Shown: one piece after another, positions 23,612-32,079 of the stretch
How positions within the stretch are numbered: position 1 is the first letter of the stretch
Layout: each line of letters opens with the position of its first letter
From: Streptomyces sp. Tu 3180
Lineage (GTDB): Bacteria > Actinomycetota > Actinomycetes > Streptomycetales > Streptomycetaceae
Reading direction: 5' to 3'
Assembly (NCBI RefSeq): GCF_009852415.1
Contig: NZ_WOXS01000002.1
Coordinates: 5,930,001-5,994,000, forward strand
DNA length: 64,000 bases
The notes under the pieces: model-generated
What the model was told of the DNA's origin: nothing
Database searches by the model: none
What the model saw: only the letters and a program-made list of their open reading frames with translations
Program-made: the position numbers and the translations under genes

Positions 23612-25260
23612 CGCGAGCCGCGGCGACGTGGCGCGGGAACGCGGCGCGGCTCGGCCTCATGGCCGTGCCCGTCGCGTTCTTCGCCGTCTTCTTCGCCTAT
23701 CCCGTCACCGCGATCGTCGCGCGCGGACTGAAGGCCGACGGGACCTGGCACCCCGGGCGGATCGGGGAGGTGCTGGCGCAGTCCGACGTCCGGCAGGTCC
23801 TGTGGTTCACCACCTGGCAGGCGCTGGTCTCCACCGCCCTCACCCTGCTGGTCGCCCTGCCCGGCGCGTACGTCCTCGCCCGCTTCGACTTCCCCGGCAA
23901 GCAGGTGCTGCGGGCCGTGGTCACCGTCCCGTTCGTGCTGCCGACGGTGGTCGTCGGGACGGCGTTCATGGCGCTCGTGGGGCGCGGCGGACTCCTCGAC
24001 GAGCTGTGGGGCCTGCGGCTGGACACCACCGTGTGGGCGATCCTGCTCGCCCACGTCTTCTTCAACTACGCCGTGGTCGTGCGGACCGTGGGCGGACTCT
24101 GGGCGCAGCTCGACCCCCGGCAGGAGGAGGCCGCGCGGATGCTGGGCGCCTCGCGGTTCGCTGCCTGGCGGACCGTCACCCTGCCCGCGCTCGCGCCGGC
24201 CGTGGCCGCCGCCGCGCTGATGGTCTTCCTGTTCACCTTCACCTCCTTCGGCGTGGTGCAGATCCTCGGCGGGCCCGCCTTCTCCACCCTCGAGGTGGAG
24301 ATCTACCGCCAGACCGCCGAGATCTTCGACCTGTCCACCGCCGCCGTCCTGACCATGATCCAGTTCGTCGCCGTGGGCGCGATCCTCGCCCTGCACGCCT
24401 GGACCGTACGGCGGCGGGAGACCGCGCTGCGGCTGGTGGACGCCTCGACGACCGCGCGCCGGCCGCGCGGCGCCGGGCAGTGGGCGCTGCTCGGCGGCGT
24501 CGTCGCCACCGTCGCCGTGCTGCTCCTGCTGCCGCTCGCCGTGCTGGTGGAACGCTCCTTCGCCGGCGCCGGCCTCGGCTACTACCGGGCGCTGACCCAC
24601 GAGGACGGGGGGGTGTTCCTGGTGCCGCCGATCGAGGCGGTCGGCAACTCGCTGCGGTACGCGGTGGCCGCCACCGCCATCGCCGTGCTGATCGGCGGCC
24701 TCGCCTCCGTCGCGCTCACCCGGCGGGACGCGGGGCGGCTGGTGCGCGGCTTCGACGCGCTGCTGATGCTGCCGCTCGGGGTGTCCGCGGTGACCGTCGG
24801 CTTCGGGTTCCTGATCGCCCTCGACGAGCCGCCGCTGGACCTCAGGGCCTCGTGGATCCTGGTGCCGCTCGCCCAGGCGCTGGTCGGCGTCCCGTTCGTC
24901 GTGCGGACCATGCTGCCCGTGCTGCGGGCCGTGGACGTACGGCTGCGGGAGGCGGCGGCCGTGCTCGGGGCGTCGCCGTGGCGGGCGTGGCGGGAGGTGG
25001 ACCTGCCGATGGTGCGGCGGGCGCTGCTGATCGCCGCCGGGTTCGCCTTCGCGGTGTCACTGGGGGAGTTCGGGGCGACCGTGTTCATCGCGCGGCCGGA
25101 CAACCCGACGCTGCCGGTGGCCGTGGCGCGGCTGCTGGGACGGCCCGGGGACCTCAACTACGGCCAGGCGATGGCCCTGTCGACGATTCTGATGATCGTG
25201 TGCGCGGTGGCGCTGCTGGTGCTGGAGCGGCTGCGGACCGACCGGACCGGGGAGTTCTAG
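23587..25260 (+). CDS. thiP: Thiamine ABC transporter permease
   Basis: This is the fused-type permease of the thiamine importer: 557 residues with about 12 membrane helices and two EAA loops, one in each half. Both show the pattern EAARMLGASRFAAWRTVTLP and EAAAVLGASPWRAWREVDLP. The start is ambiguous. GTG at 23575, 23587 or 23608 are all in frame, and the last overlaps the thiB stop in a GTGA arrangement. I chose 23587 without strong evidence. The stop directly adjoins the ATG of thiQ. Thiamine specificity is inferred from the riboswitch and thiB. Confidence 0.93.
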   Translation: MDLARTEVTRAAATWRGNAARLGLMAVPVAFFAVFFAYPVTAIVARGLKADGTWHPGRIGEVLAQSDVRQVLWFTTWQALVSTALTLLVALPGAYVLARFDFPGKQVLRAVVTVPFVLPTVVVGTAFMALVGRGGLLDELWGLRLDTTVWAILLAHVFFNYAVVVRTVGGLWAQLDPRQEEAARMLGASRFAAWRTVTLPALAPAVAAAALMVFLFTFTSFGVVQILGGPAFSTLEVEIYRQTAEIFDLSTAAVLTMIQFVAVGAILALHAWTVRRRETALRLVDASTTARRPRGAGQWALLGGVVATVAVLLLLPLAVLVERSFAGAGLGYYRALTHEDGGVFLVPPIEAVGNSLRYAVAATAIAVLIGGLASVALTRRDAGRLVRGFDALLMLPLGVSAVTVGFGFLIALDEPPLDLRASWILVPLAQALVGVPFVVRTMLPVLRAVDVRLREAAAVLGASPWRAWREVDLPMVRRALLIAAGFAFAVSLGEFGATVFIARPDNPTLPVAVARLLGRPGDLNYGQAMALSTILMIVCAVALLVLERLRTDRTGEF

Positions 25261-26280
25261 ATGCTGCTGAGCCTGGAGGGCGCGACCGTCCGCCTCGGAG
25301 GACGGGCGGTGCTGGACGCCGTCGACCTGGAGGTCGCCGAGCACGAGATCGTGTGCGTGCTCGGGCCCAGCGGCAGCGGCAAGTCGACGCTGCTGCGGGT
25401 GGTGGCCGGGCTGCAGCCCCTCGACTCCGGGCGGGTCGCGCTCGACGGCCGCGACCAGGCGGGCGTGCCCGCGCACCGGCGCGGGGTCGGGCTGATGTTC
25501 CAGGACCACCAGCTGTTCCCGCAGCGGGACGTCGCGGGCAACGTGGCCTTCGGGCTGCGGATGCGCGGAGCGTCGCGGGCCGATCGGGCCGAGCGGGTCG
25601 GGGAGTTGCTGGAGCTCGTCGGGCTGCCCGGAGCGGCCGGGCGCGCCGTCGCCGCGTTGTCCGGCGGGGAGCAGCAGCGCGTGGCGCTGGCCCGTGCCCT
25701 CGCGCCGAGCCCCCGGCTGCTGATGCTCGACGAGCCGCTGGGACAGCTCGACCGCTCGCTCAGGGAACGACTGGTCGTCGAACTGCGGGAGCTGTTCGTC
25801 CGGCTGGGCACCACCGTGCTCGCCGTGACCCACGACCAGGGGGAGGCGTTCGCGCTGGCCGACCGGGTGGTGGTGATGCGGGACGGGCGGATCGCCCAGT
25901 CCGGCACGCCCCTCGAGGTGTGGCAGCGCCCGGCCGACGCCTTCGTGGCCCGCTTCCTCGGCTTCGAGAACGTGGTCGAGGCGACGGTGGGCGACGCGGT
26001 CGCCGTGACCCCCTGGGGCAAGGTCCCCGTGCCGCAGGACGCCCCGCAGGGGACGCGGGCGCTCCTCGTCCGGCCCGCCGGCGTCCGCCTGGTCCCGGCC
26101 GACGCGGGTCTGCGCTGCACGGTGACCGCGCGCACCTTCCGGGGCACCCACGTCGCCGTCCGTCTCCAGCCCGAGGACGCGCCCGGTCTGGAGGCGGCCT
26201 GCGCGCTCAGGTCGGCCCCGGAGGTCGGGGACCGGGTCGGCGTGGAGTTCGACGCGGCCGAAATCGTCGTGCTCGGGTGA
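25261..26280 (+). CDS. thiQ: Thiamine ABC transporter ATP-binding protein
   Basis: ThiQ powers the thiamine importer. The 339-residue ATPase has Walker A GPSGSGKST, the signature LSGGEQQRVALARA, Walker B LLMLDEPLGQLD and the switch histidine in VTHDQ. After residue 230 comes a C-terminal regulatory-type domain, so it is longer than the 230-residue E. coli ThiQ. That length is more like Fe3+/spermidine-type ATPases, but the TPP riboswitch settles the system. The ATG follows the thiP stop with no gap. Confidence 0.94.
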   Translation: MLLSLEGATVRLGGRAVLDAVDLEVAEHEIVCVLGPSGSGKSTLLRVVAGLQPLDSGRVALDGRDQAGVPAHRRGVGLMFQDHQLFPQRDVAGNVAFGLRMRGASRADRAERVGELLELVGLPGAAGRAVAALSGGEQQRVALARALAPSPRLLMLDEPLGQLDRSLRERLVVELRELFVRLGTTVLAVTHDQGEAFALADRVVVMRDGRIAQSGTPLEVWQRPADAFVARFLGFENVVEATVGDAVAVTPWGKVPVPQDAPQGTRALLVRPAGVRLVPADAGLRCTVTARTFRGTHVAVRLQPEDAPGLEAACALRSAPEVGDRVGVEFDAAEIVVLG

Positions 26281-26305
26281 GTTCCCCCCACCTAGGGTGA
26301 GCGGC

Positions 26306-27103
26306 ATGACGCGACTGCCGCACGACCGCTACTGCGACGAGATCGCCCACCAGGTGGGACGGCTGCGGGCCGTGGTGACCTCGGGCGCCGATCTCTCCGG
26401 CACCGTGCCCACCACCCCGGACTGGTCACTGGAACAGCTCGTCCGGCACGTCGGCGGCGCCCTGCGCTGGGTGGAGCTGATGGTGCGCACCCGGGCCGAG
26501 GAGGAGGTCCCCGAGGAGCGCGTGCCGGGGGCCGCCGGGCCCGACGGGCGGGGCGATCCGGCCGCGCTGGACGCGTGGCTGGCACAGTCCGGTGAGCTGG
26601 TCGTCGGCGCCCTGCGGGAGGCCGGGCCGGACGCCGGGGTGTGGAGCTGGGCGGGGATCCGCACCGCCGGGTTCTGGGCCCGCCGTATGACGCACGAGAT
26701 CACCGTCCACCGGGCGGACGCGACCCTCGCCGCCGGGCTGCCCTACGAGGTCGCGCCCGAGGTCGCCGCCGACGCGGTCGACGAGTGGCTCCAGATCGTG
26801 GAGTGGGCGCAGCGGACGCTGCCGCAGGACGCGGTGCGGGAACTGCGCGGCCCCCACCGGAGCATTCACCTCCACGCCACCGACACCGGACCGGAGCTGA
26901 ACGCGGAGTGGCTGGTCGAACTGACCGAGGACGGCGTCTCCTGGCGCCGCGGCCACGCGAAGGCCACGGTCGCCCTGCGCGGTCCGCTCACCTCCGTGCT
27001 GCTGGCCTTCTACCGCCGGCTGCCGCTCGACACCCCGGAGGTGGAGGTGCTGGGCGACCGGGGATTGCTGGAGTCCTGGCTGGAACGGGCGACGTTCGGG
27101 TGA
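26306..27103 (+). CDS. Maleylpyruvate isomerase family mycothiol-dependent enzyme
   Basis: This 265-residue protein belongs to the DinB-fold family named for mycothiol-dependent maleylpyruvate isomerase. The N-terminal domain has the typical TPDWSLEQLVRHVGGALRWVE, and a later metal-ligand segment reads MTHEITVHRADA. Most family members in actinobacteria have unknown substrates and use mycothiol as cofactor. The C-terminal domain (about 170-265) is the usual SCP2-like/MDMPI_C part. TAGGGT at 26293-26298 lies 7 bases before the ATG with no ribosome binding site, so a leaderless transcript is likely. It is not part of the thiamine operon. Confidence 0.85.
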   Translation: MTRLPHDRYCDEIAHQVGRLRAVVTSGADLSGTVPTTPDWSLEQLVRHVGGALRWVELMVRTRAEEEVPEERVPGAAGPDGRGDPAALDAWLAQSGELVVGALREAGPDAGVWSWAGIRTAGFWARRMTHEITVHRADATLAAGLPYEVAPEVAADAVDEWLQIVEWAQRTLPQDAVRELRGPHRSIHLHATDTGPELNAEWLVELTEDGVSWRRGHAKATVALRGPLTSVLLAFYRRLPLDTPEVEVLGDRGLLESWLERATFG

Positions 27104-27137
27104 ACCGCCGGGAGGGGCCGGCCCGCTCCCGCAACGC

Positions 27138-27167
27138 GGTGGCCCGCCCCCTCGGGGACGGGCCACC
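27138..27167. terminator. Bidirectional terminator
   Basis: GGTGGCCCG (27138-27146) pairs with CGGGCCACC (27159-27167); the inner CCCC and GGGG extend the stem around a small loop with one bulge. It lies between convergent genes and probably ends both. Confidence 0.7.
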
Positions 27168-27185
27168 CCTCACGTCCGTGAGGTG

Positions 27186-27899
27186 TCAGCCTTCGCTCTT
27201 CGCCCCTCGGCGGCGCATGCCGAAGAAGACCGCTCCGCCGCCGACCGCGACCAGCGCGGCCGCGATGCCGACGATCAGGCCGGTGTTGGAGTTGGCGCCG
27301 GTCTCGGCGAGGTTCGACTCACCGGCCGGGGACGGCGCGTTGCTCGCCGTGTCCGCCGGAGCGGTGCTGCTCTCCGGCGCCGACGGGGTCGGGGTGCCGG
27401 TCTCCTCGGCCGGGGTCGAGGGGGAGCCGGACGGGGTCGGCGTGGGCTCCGGAGCCGGAGGCTTCTCCTCGTCCTCCTTGCACGCCGTGGCCGGGGTGAC
27501 CAGGTTCGGCTTGATGTCCTCGTCCACGTAGGGCTCGGCCTTGACGTGGACGCGGTACTCGGCGTTCGGCTTCCAGTCCTCCTCGAAGGTGATGGTGGTG
27601 CCCTCACGGGAACCCCTGACCACCTGCTCGCCGACCTTCTTCACGTCGGCGCCGTTGTTCTCGAGGAACACGGTGACGGTGGCGGGGACGCCGGCCGGGT
27701 CCACGTCGGTGACGGTGATGACGCCCTTGTCACCCACACACTCGGCCTTGGCCGAGAACTCGTTGATGTTGCACGCCGCCGCGGTGCCGGCGGCACCGAG
27801 CGCGAGCGCCGCCGATGCGGAGACGACACCGAGGGCGCGCACGGTACGTGCGACGGTACGGCGCGAGGCCGTACGGCGGGATACGGACAGAACTGTCAC
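27186..27899 (-). CDS. LAETG-anchored cell surface protein
   Basis: This 237-residue precursor has an Arg-rich start, a signal peptide (about 1-42, ending AAGTAAA) and a mature domain with two cysteines that may pair (C43 and C54 or C139). A Pro/Thr/Ser/Ala-rich wall-spanning region follows. The sorting signal is complete: LAETG at 197-201, then a hydrophobic helix and the tail RRRGAKSEG. LAxTG signals are the preferred substrates of class E sortases, which anchor chaplins in Streptomyces. The folded part (about 45-135) resembles an immunoglobulin-like beta domain, but I cannot name it. GTG start with AAGGA upstream. A strong promoter lies at 27983-28010. Confidence 0.85.
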   Translation of the reverse strand: MTVLSVSRRTASRRTVARTVRALGVVSASAALALGAAGTAAACNINEFSAKAECVGDKGVITVTDVDPAGVPATVTVFLENNGADVKKVGEQVVRGSREGTTITFEEDWKPNAEYRVHVKAEPYVDEDIKPNLVTPATACKEDEEKPPAPEPTPTPSGSPSTPAEETGTPTPSAPESSTAPADTASNAPSPAGESNLAETGANSNTGLIVGIAAALVAVGGGAVFFGMRRRGAKSEG

Positions 27900-27982
27900 G
27901 TTTGTCCTTTGCGAGAGATGCGCAAATGCGGGGGGTTGAGGGAGTGTTGACGAAGCATCAGCACTCCCGTGAGGCTCCCAGG

Positions 27983-28010
27983 TCTATAAGCGCCGCATAA
28001 GTAGTGTCAA
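27983..28010 (-). promoter_or_regulatory. Promoter of the LAETG protein gene
   Basis: Read on the minus strand, a perfect -35 TTGACA (28005-28010) is 16 bases from the -10 TATAGA (27983-27988). Transcription would begin near 27976, giving a leader of about 77 bases. This is the best match to a vegetative sigma promoter that I found in the window. Confidence 0.75.
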
Positions 28011-28048
28011 CGCATATGCCTACAGCGGACCCCGGCTTTGCCTTCTCA

Positions 28049-29170
28049 TTAACCAAGCAGATGTTTCAACGCCTCCGGAGCCTCCTCGATCCGGTCCACG
28101 AGGGCGATCCGTGTCTCCATCGACCGCTCCCGGGCGAGGGAGCGCAGCAGCGGCCAGGCCGGCAGCTTCTCCGTCCAGTGGGCCCGGTTCACCAGCACCA
28201 TGGGCGTGGGCTCCCCGCGCGACTCGTAGTAGTTCGGCGTCGCGTTGTCGAAGACCTCCTGCACGGTGCCCGCGGCGCCCGGCAGGAAGACGACGCCCGC
28301 GTTGCAGCGGGCGAGCAGGCCGTCCTCGCGGGTGGCGTTGGCGAAGTACTTGGCTATGTGGGAGGCGAAGGCGTTCGGCGGCTCGTGGCCGTAGAACCAG
28401 GTGGGGATGCCGACCGAGTGGTTGCCCTTCGGCCAGCGGGTGCGCACCTCGAAGGCGGCGCGTGCCCAGTCGGTGATCGACGGGGTGAACGAGGGCGCGG
28501 CCGCCAGGACCTCGCAGGCCTCGTCCAGCACGGCGTCCTCGTACGGGGCGGTGTAGGCGCCGAGGTTCGCCGCCTCCATCGCGCCCGGGCCGCCGCCCGT
28601 CGCCACCGTGAAACCCGTGCGGGACAACGCGCGGCCCAGCCGGGCGGCGCCCCGGTACTCCTCGGTGCCGCGGGCCATCGCGTGGCCGCCCATGACTCCC
28701 ACGACCCGTGCGCCGCGCAGGAGTTCGTCGAGGGCGTCGGACATGGAGTCGTCGTGGACGGCGCGCAGCATCGAGGCGAATATGTCGCCGTCGGCCCGGG
28801 TCCGCTGGAACCAGGAGTACGCGAGGGCGTCCGGTGTCTCCTCGTACCCCTTGTCGAGCGAGGCGAACAGGTCGCCGGGCGTGTACAGATGGCCCCGGTA
28901 CGGGTCGAAGGGGAGCTCCGGGAGCGGGGGAAGGACCAGGGCGCCGTCGGCGCGGAGCTTGTCCGCCGCGTCCGGACGCATCCGGCAGCCGAGGAAGACG
29001 GCCCCGGTGGTGTCGGTGGCGAGCAACTCCCTTGTCCGGTCGGTCAGATCGACGGACTGGACACGGAATCCGCGGAGCGTGCCGCGAGCCGAGACGATCG
29101 CGTCGAACTCCTCGAGCGTCTCGATCTCGCGGTCCTGGTGGTGGGCGGCGTGGGCGGGACTCGTCTGCAC
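28049..29170 (-). CDS. LOG family protein
   Basis: LOG proteins cleave nucleoside monophosphates; the plant and some bacterial members release cytokinins. This 373-residue protein is longer than the roughly 190-residue classic LOG. It carries both family motifs in the C-terminal half: GGGPGAMEAAN at 192-202 and PGAAGTVQE at 297-305, where the usual PGGxGTxxE has Ala for the second Gly. The N-terminal 150 residues also look Rossmann-like, as in PpnN-type nucleotide 5'-monophosphate nucleosidases. Nucleosidase activity is plausible but not shown. The GTG start is 6 bases beyond a minus-strand TAGCAT (29177-29182), so a leaderless transcript is possible, although the VOC gene ends only 22 bases upstream. 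Confidence 0.82.
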   Translation of the reverse strand: MQTSPAHAAHHQDREIETLEEFDAIVSARGTLRGFRVQSVDLTDRTRELLATDTTGAVFLGCRMRPDAADKLRADGALVLPPLPELPFDPYRGHLYTPGDLFASLDKGYEETPDALAYSWFQRTRADGDIFASMLRAVHDDSMSDALDELLRGARVVGVMGGHAMARGTEEYRGAARLGRALSRTGFTVATGGGPGAMEAANLGAYTAPYEDAVLDEACEVLAAAPSFTPSITDWARAAFEVRTRWPKGNHSVGIPTWFYGHEPPNAFASHIAKYFANATREDGLLARCNAGVVFLPGAAGTVQEVFDNATPNYYESRGEPTPMVLVNRAHWTEKLPAWPLLRSLARERSMETRIALVDRIEEAPEALKHLLG

Positions 29171-29192
29171 CCGCCCATGCTAGGCCGGTCCC

Positions 29193-29600
29193 TCAGCCCT
29201 CCAGGGCGGCCGGGTCCATCCACACGACCTCCCAGGTGTGGCCGTCGAGGTCGTCGAAGGCGCGGCCGTACATGAAGCCGTGGTCCTGGGTCTCGCCGCT
29301 GACCGAGCCGCCCGCCGCGACGGCCTTCTCCACCAGCTCGTCGACCTTCTCGCGGCTCTCGGCGCTCAGCGCCAGCAGCACTTCGCTGCTCCTCGTGGCG
29401 TCCACGATCTCCTTCTTCGTGAACTCCGCGTACTTCTGCCGGGTGAGCAGCATCGCGACGATCGTGTCACTGATCACGACCGACGCGGCGGTCTCGTCGC
29501 TGAACTGCGCGTTGATCGAGTAACCGAGCTCCGTGAAGAACTTCTTCGACGCCTCGAGGTCGTTGACGGCCAGGTTCACGAAGATCATCTGCTGGTACAT
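29193..29600 (-). CDS. VOC family (glyoxalase-like) protein
   Basis: This 135-residue protein is a member of the vicinal-oxygen-chelate fold. It starts QMIFVNLAVNDLEASKKFFTEL and ends with the repeat element HTWEVVWMD. The pattern FMYGRAFDDLDGHTWEV resembles PhnB/extradiol-type small VOC proteins, whose functions range from drug binding to isomerisation. Substrate unknown. The ATG at 29600 has GAGAGG upstream. Longer reading into upstream DNA is Arg/Gly-rich and unlikely. It probably shares a transcript with the LOG gene 22 bases downstream. Confidence 0.85.
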   Translation of the reverse strand: MYQQMIFVNLAVNDLEASKKFFTELGYSINAQFSDETAASVVISDTIVAMLLTRQKYAEFTKKEIVDATRSSEVLLALSAESREKVDELVEKAVAAGGSVSGETQDHGFMYGRAFDDLDGHTWEVVWMDPAALEG

Positions 29601-29707
29601 GGTGGGGCCTCTCCCATCGGTTCCGTGGCGTTCGAGGGGTGGACCCGGGAAGTGCGCGGAACTCATCGGCCCGCGGGGATTTTCTCCGGGATTTCTCCGC
29701 ACGGGCC

Positions 29708-31108
29708 TCAGCGGGCCAGCGGCCACGCCGACAGCTCGGCCATGAGCAGGGTCAGCGGCCCGAACACGGCCAGGAGGGCGCCGGCGCGGAGCGCGGCGGC
29801 CTTGCGCAGCGTCACGGCGGGCGCCCCGACGCGCAGCAGCGCGGCCGTGGCGTCGGCACGGGCGTGCTTGGCCTCGACGGCCGCCGTCAGCAGGGTCGCC
29901 ACCGTGCAGCCGGTCACCACCAGCACCCCGAGCGCGGTGAGCGGGCCGGCGGAGGGTCCCCCGGGCCCGTTCAGCGAGGCCAGGGCGTGAACGGCCGACA
30001 GCACCGCGCAGACCACACCCAGCGGGCGGCCGATGCGGGTGGCCTCCGACATGAGGATCCGCCCGGCCAGCAGGCGCAGCGCGCCTGGCCGGACCGCCTG
30101 GAGCAGCAGCCCGCACAGATGGGTGAGACCGGGGCCGGCCAGGGCGAGGCCGACGGTGGTCAGGGCCAGCCCGACCAGCGCGCCGGGCCGGTCGACGGGC
30201 GCGTCGTCGGTGCCCGTACGGCTCGCGAAGGCCTCCGCGGCCAGTCCCACGGCCAGCACGGTGATGCCCCAGGGCAGACCCGACAGCGCCGGACGGGCGG
30301 GGGCGGGCGGGGCCTCGGCGACCGCCCCGGGGGCGCCGGTGACCGCCTCGAGGGTGCCGTTCACCGTCTCAGGGGTGCCGGTGACCGTCCCGGGAGCGTC
30401 GGAGACGCCGTCCTGCCTCTGCTCCGGCCCCTCCTCCCGCTCCTGTTCCCGCGGTCCGCCGCCCGCCCGCCGCCCGCGCGCCGCCCCCAGGTGCCTGCCG
30501 AACCGTCCGTACGCCCCGAAGGTCTCCCGCCCGGCCGGACGCCGGCCCGCGCCGAAACGGCCGTACGCCCGCGCGATGCGGGGCGTGCCCGTCACCGGCT
30601 CGCGCGGTCGCAGCGCCACCGCCACCGCCGCCGACGCGCTCAGCGGTACCAGGGCCAGCAGCGTCAGGGCCGCCGGGAACGGCAGCGGCCGGTCCGCGGC
30701 GAGGAAGTCCGTCGCGGCACCGTCGAGGGGCACGCGGGCGAGGCCGCCGCGCAGGTACAGGAAGACCAGCAGGGCGAGCAGCGAACCCAGCGTGCAGGAC
30801 AGGGCCGTGGTCGTCGCGGAGATCGCCATCAGGCGGGCCGGGCCGAGTCCGACCGCCGACAGGCCGGGCCGGGGCCGGGTGCCCGGGTCGGTGCGGGCCA
30901 CCGCGACCGCGAGGTACACGGTGGCCGCCGTCGGGGCCGCGCACCAGGCCAGCCGGAGCGCCGAGGCGGACGGTGTGCCGGGGTGGCCCAGCGCGTGCCC
31001 GAGGGCGCACAGGAGCAGGAAGCCGGTGCCCGCCGACGCGGCCGTGACCAGCAGACGGCGCAGCTGGACGGCGGGATGGGCGCCTCGGGTCAGACGGAGA
31101 GCGAGCAC
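29708..31108 (-). CDS. ABC transporter permease-like membrane protein
   Basis: This 466-residue protein has about ten hydrophobic segments in two groups, divided by a long hydrophilic insert of about 110 residues. The insert is rich in Arg, Gly, Pro and Thr, contains AYGRFG twice, and carries an imperfect 7-residue tandem repeat (GTPETVN-type, DNA repeats at 30332-30394). It starts with GTG at 31108, inside the end of the ATPase gene, so the two are translationally coupled. The pairing suggests an exporter of the MacB/LolCDE kind, but I could not assign a permease family or substrate. Confidence 0.75.
   Translation of the reverse strand: MLALRLTRGAHPAVQLRRLLVTAASAGTGFLLLCALGHALGHPGTPSASALRLAWCAAPTAATVYLAVAVARTDPGTRPRPGLSAVGLGPARLMAISATTTALSCTLGSLLALLVFLYLRGGLARVPLDGAATDFLAADRPLPFPAALTLLALVPLSASAAVAVALRPREPVTGTPRIARAYGRFGAGRRPAGRETFGAYGRFGRHLGAARGRRAGGGPREQEREEGPEQRQDGVSDAPGTVTGTPETVNGTLEAVTGAPGAVAEAPPAPARPALSGLPWGITVLAVGLAAEAFASRTGTDDAPVDRPGALVGLALTTVGLALAGPGLTHLCGLLLQAVRPGALRLLAGRILMSEATRIGRPLGVVCAVLSAVHALASLNGPGGPSAGPLTALGVLVVTGCTVATLLTAAVEAKHARADATAALLRVGAPAVTLRKAAALRAGALLAVFGPLTLLMAELSAWPLAR
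30332..30394. repeat. Three tandem 21-bp repeats in permease insert
   Basis: Three 21-base units (30332-30352, 30353-30373, 30374-30394) share GGTGCCGGTGACCGTCTCGGG with a few changes and keep the reading frame as a 7-residue repeat. The number of units may vary between strains. Confidence 0.75.
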
Positions 31109-31839
31109 GCCGCCCGGCCTTCCGTCTCGGCGGTCCCGGAGACCGGGGGCAGGTGCACGGTGCGCACGCGCCGCCCGTCGAGCAGCGACACCGTGCGGTC
31201 GGCGATGGCCGCGGTGTCCGGGTCGGCGGTCGCGAGGACCACCGTGATGCCGTGCGAGCGGGCCGCCGCGGTGAGCGTGCGCAGCACGTGCCGGCGGTCG
31301 GTGCGGTGCAGCGGGGCGGTCGGTTCGTCGGCGAAGACCACCGAGGGCGCCGGCGCGAGGGCGCGGGCGATGCACAGCCGCTGCCGCTCCGCCTGGACCA
31401 GCTCGTCCGGGTGCTTGCGGGCCTTGTCGCCGATGTCGAGGCGCTCCAGCCACTCCATGGCGGCCGTCTTGGCCCGGCGCCGTCCGGTGCCGCGCAGCAT
31501 CAGGGGCAGGGCGGCGTTCTCCCAGACGTTCAGCTCGGGGACGAGCGCCGGGTCGGGGTCGATCCAGCCGAAGCGGTCCCGGCGCAGCCGCTCCCGGGCG
31601 ACGGGGCCCATGGTGTGCACGGGCACGCTGTTGAACCAGACCTCGCCGCTGCGCGCGGGCAGCAGACCCGACAGGCAGCGCAGCAGTGTCGTTTTGCCGC
31701 TGCCGCGCGGACCGCCGACGGCGAGGATCTCGCCCTCCCGGACGCCGAGCGAGACCCCGCTCAGTCCGGGTGAGCCGTCGTCGTGCCGGAAGTGCAGGGC
31801 ACGTGCCCAGAGCACGTCGTTGTCCGGTGGGGCCACCAT
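31090..31839 (-). CDS. ABC transporter ATP-binding protein with atypical signature
   Basis: This 249-residue ATPase has a good Walker A (GGPRGSGKTT) and Walker B (VVFADEPTAPLH), and resembles the LolD/MacB branch. The signature motif is unusual: where LSGGQQQR is expected it reads ELVQAERQR. The switch histidine after Walker B is also replaced (VLATADPD). Such changes might reduce ATP hydrolysis or fit a divergent partner. The ATG at 31839 has GAGG 8 bases upstream; GTG 31848 is an alternative. It overlaps the permease gene by 19 bases. The region 31840-32079 shows no gene. Confidence 0.82.
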   Translation of the reverse strand: MVAPPDNDVLWARALHFRHDDGSPGLSGVSLGVREGEILAVGGPRGSGKTTLLRCLSGLLPARSGEVWFNSVPVHTMGPVARERLRRDRFGWIDPDPALVPELNVWENAALPLMLRGTGRRRAKTAAMEWLERLDIGDKARKHPDELVQAERQRLCIARALAPAPSVVFADEPTAPLHRTDRRHVLRTLTAAARSHGITVVLATADPDTAAIADRTVSLLDGRRVRTVHLPPVSGTAETEGRAACSLSV

Positions 31840-32079
31840 GGCGTACACCTCGGTTCGGATCGGAAATGCCGTGTGCGGTTCGGGTAAGTCCCCCGTCCGG
31901 GGGAACGAAGGCAGGGCCGATCGGTCACAGGCACGCTAGGCACCGGGCGGCGGCATGCCGGACAGCACGCGGCCCCGGGCCGCCGTTTCTCACTCGAACG
32001 GGCGGCACCGGGGCCGTTGATGATCATTCCAGCGGAAGATCGCAGAGGATCGCCGAGGAGGATCACAGCCGTCGGCGGC

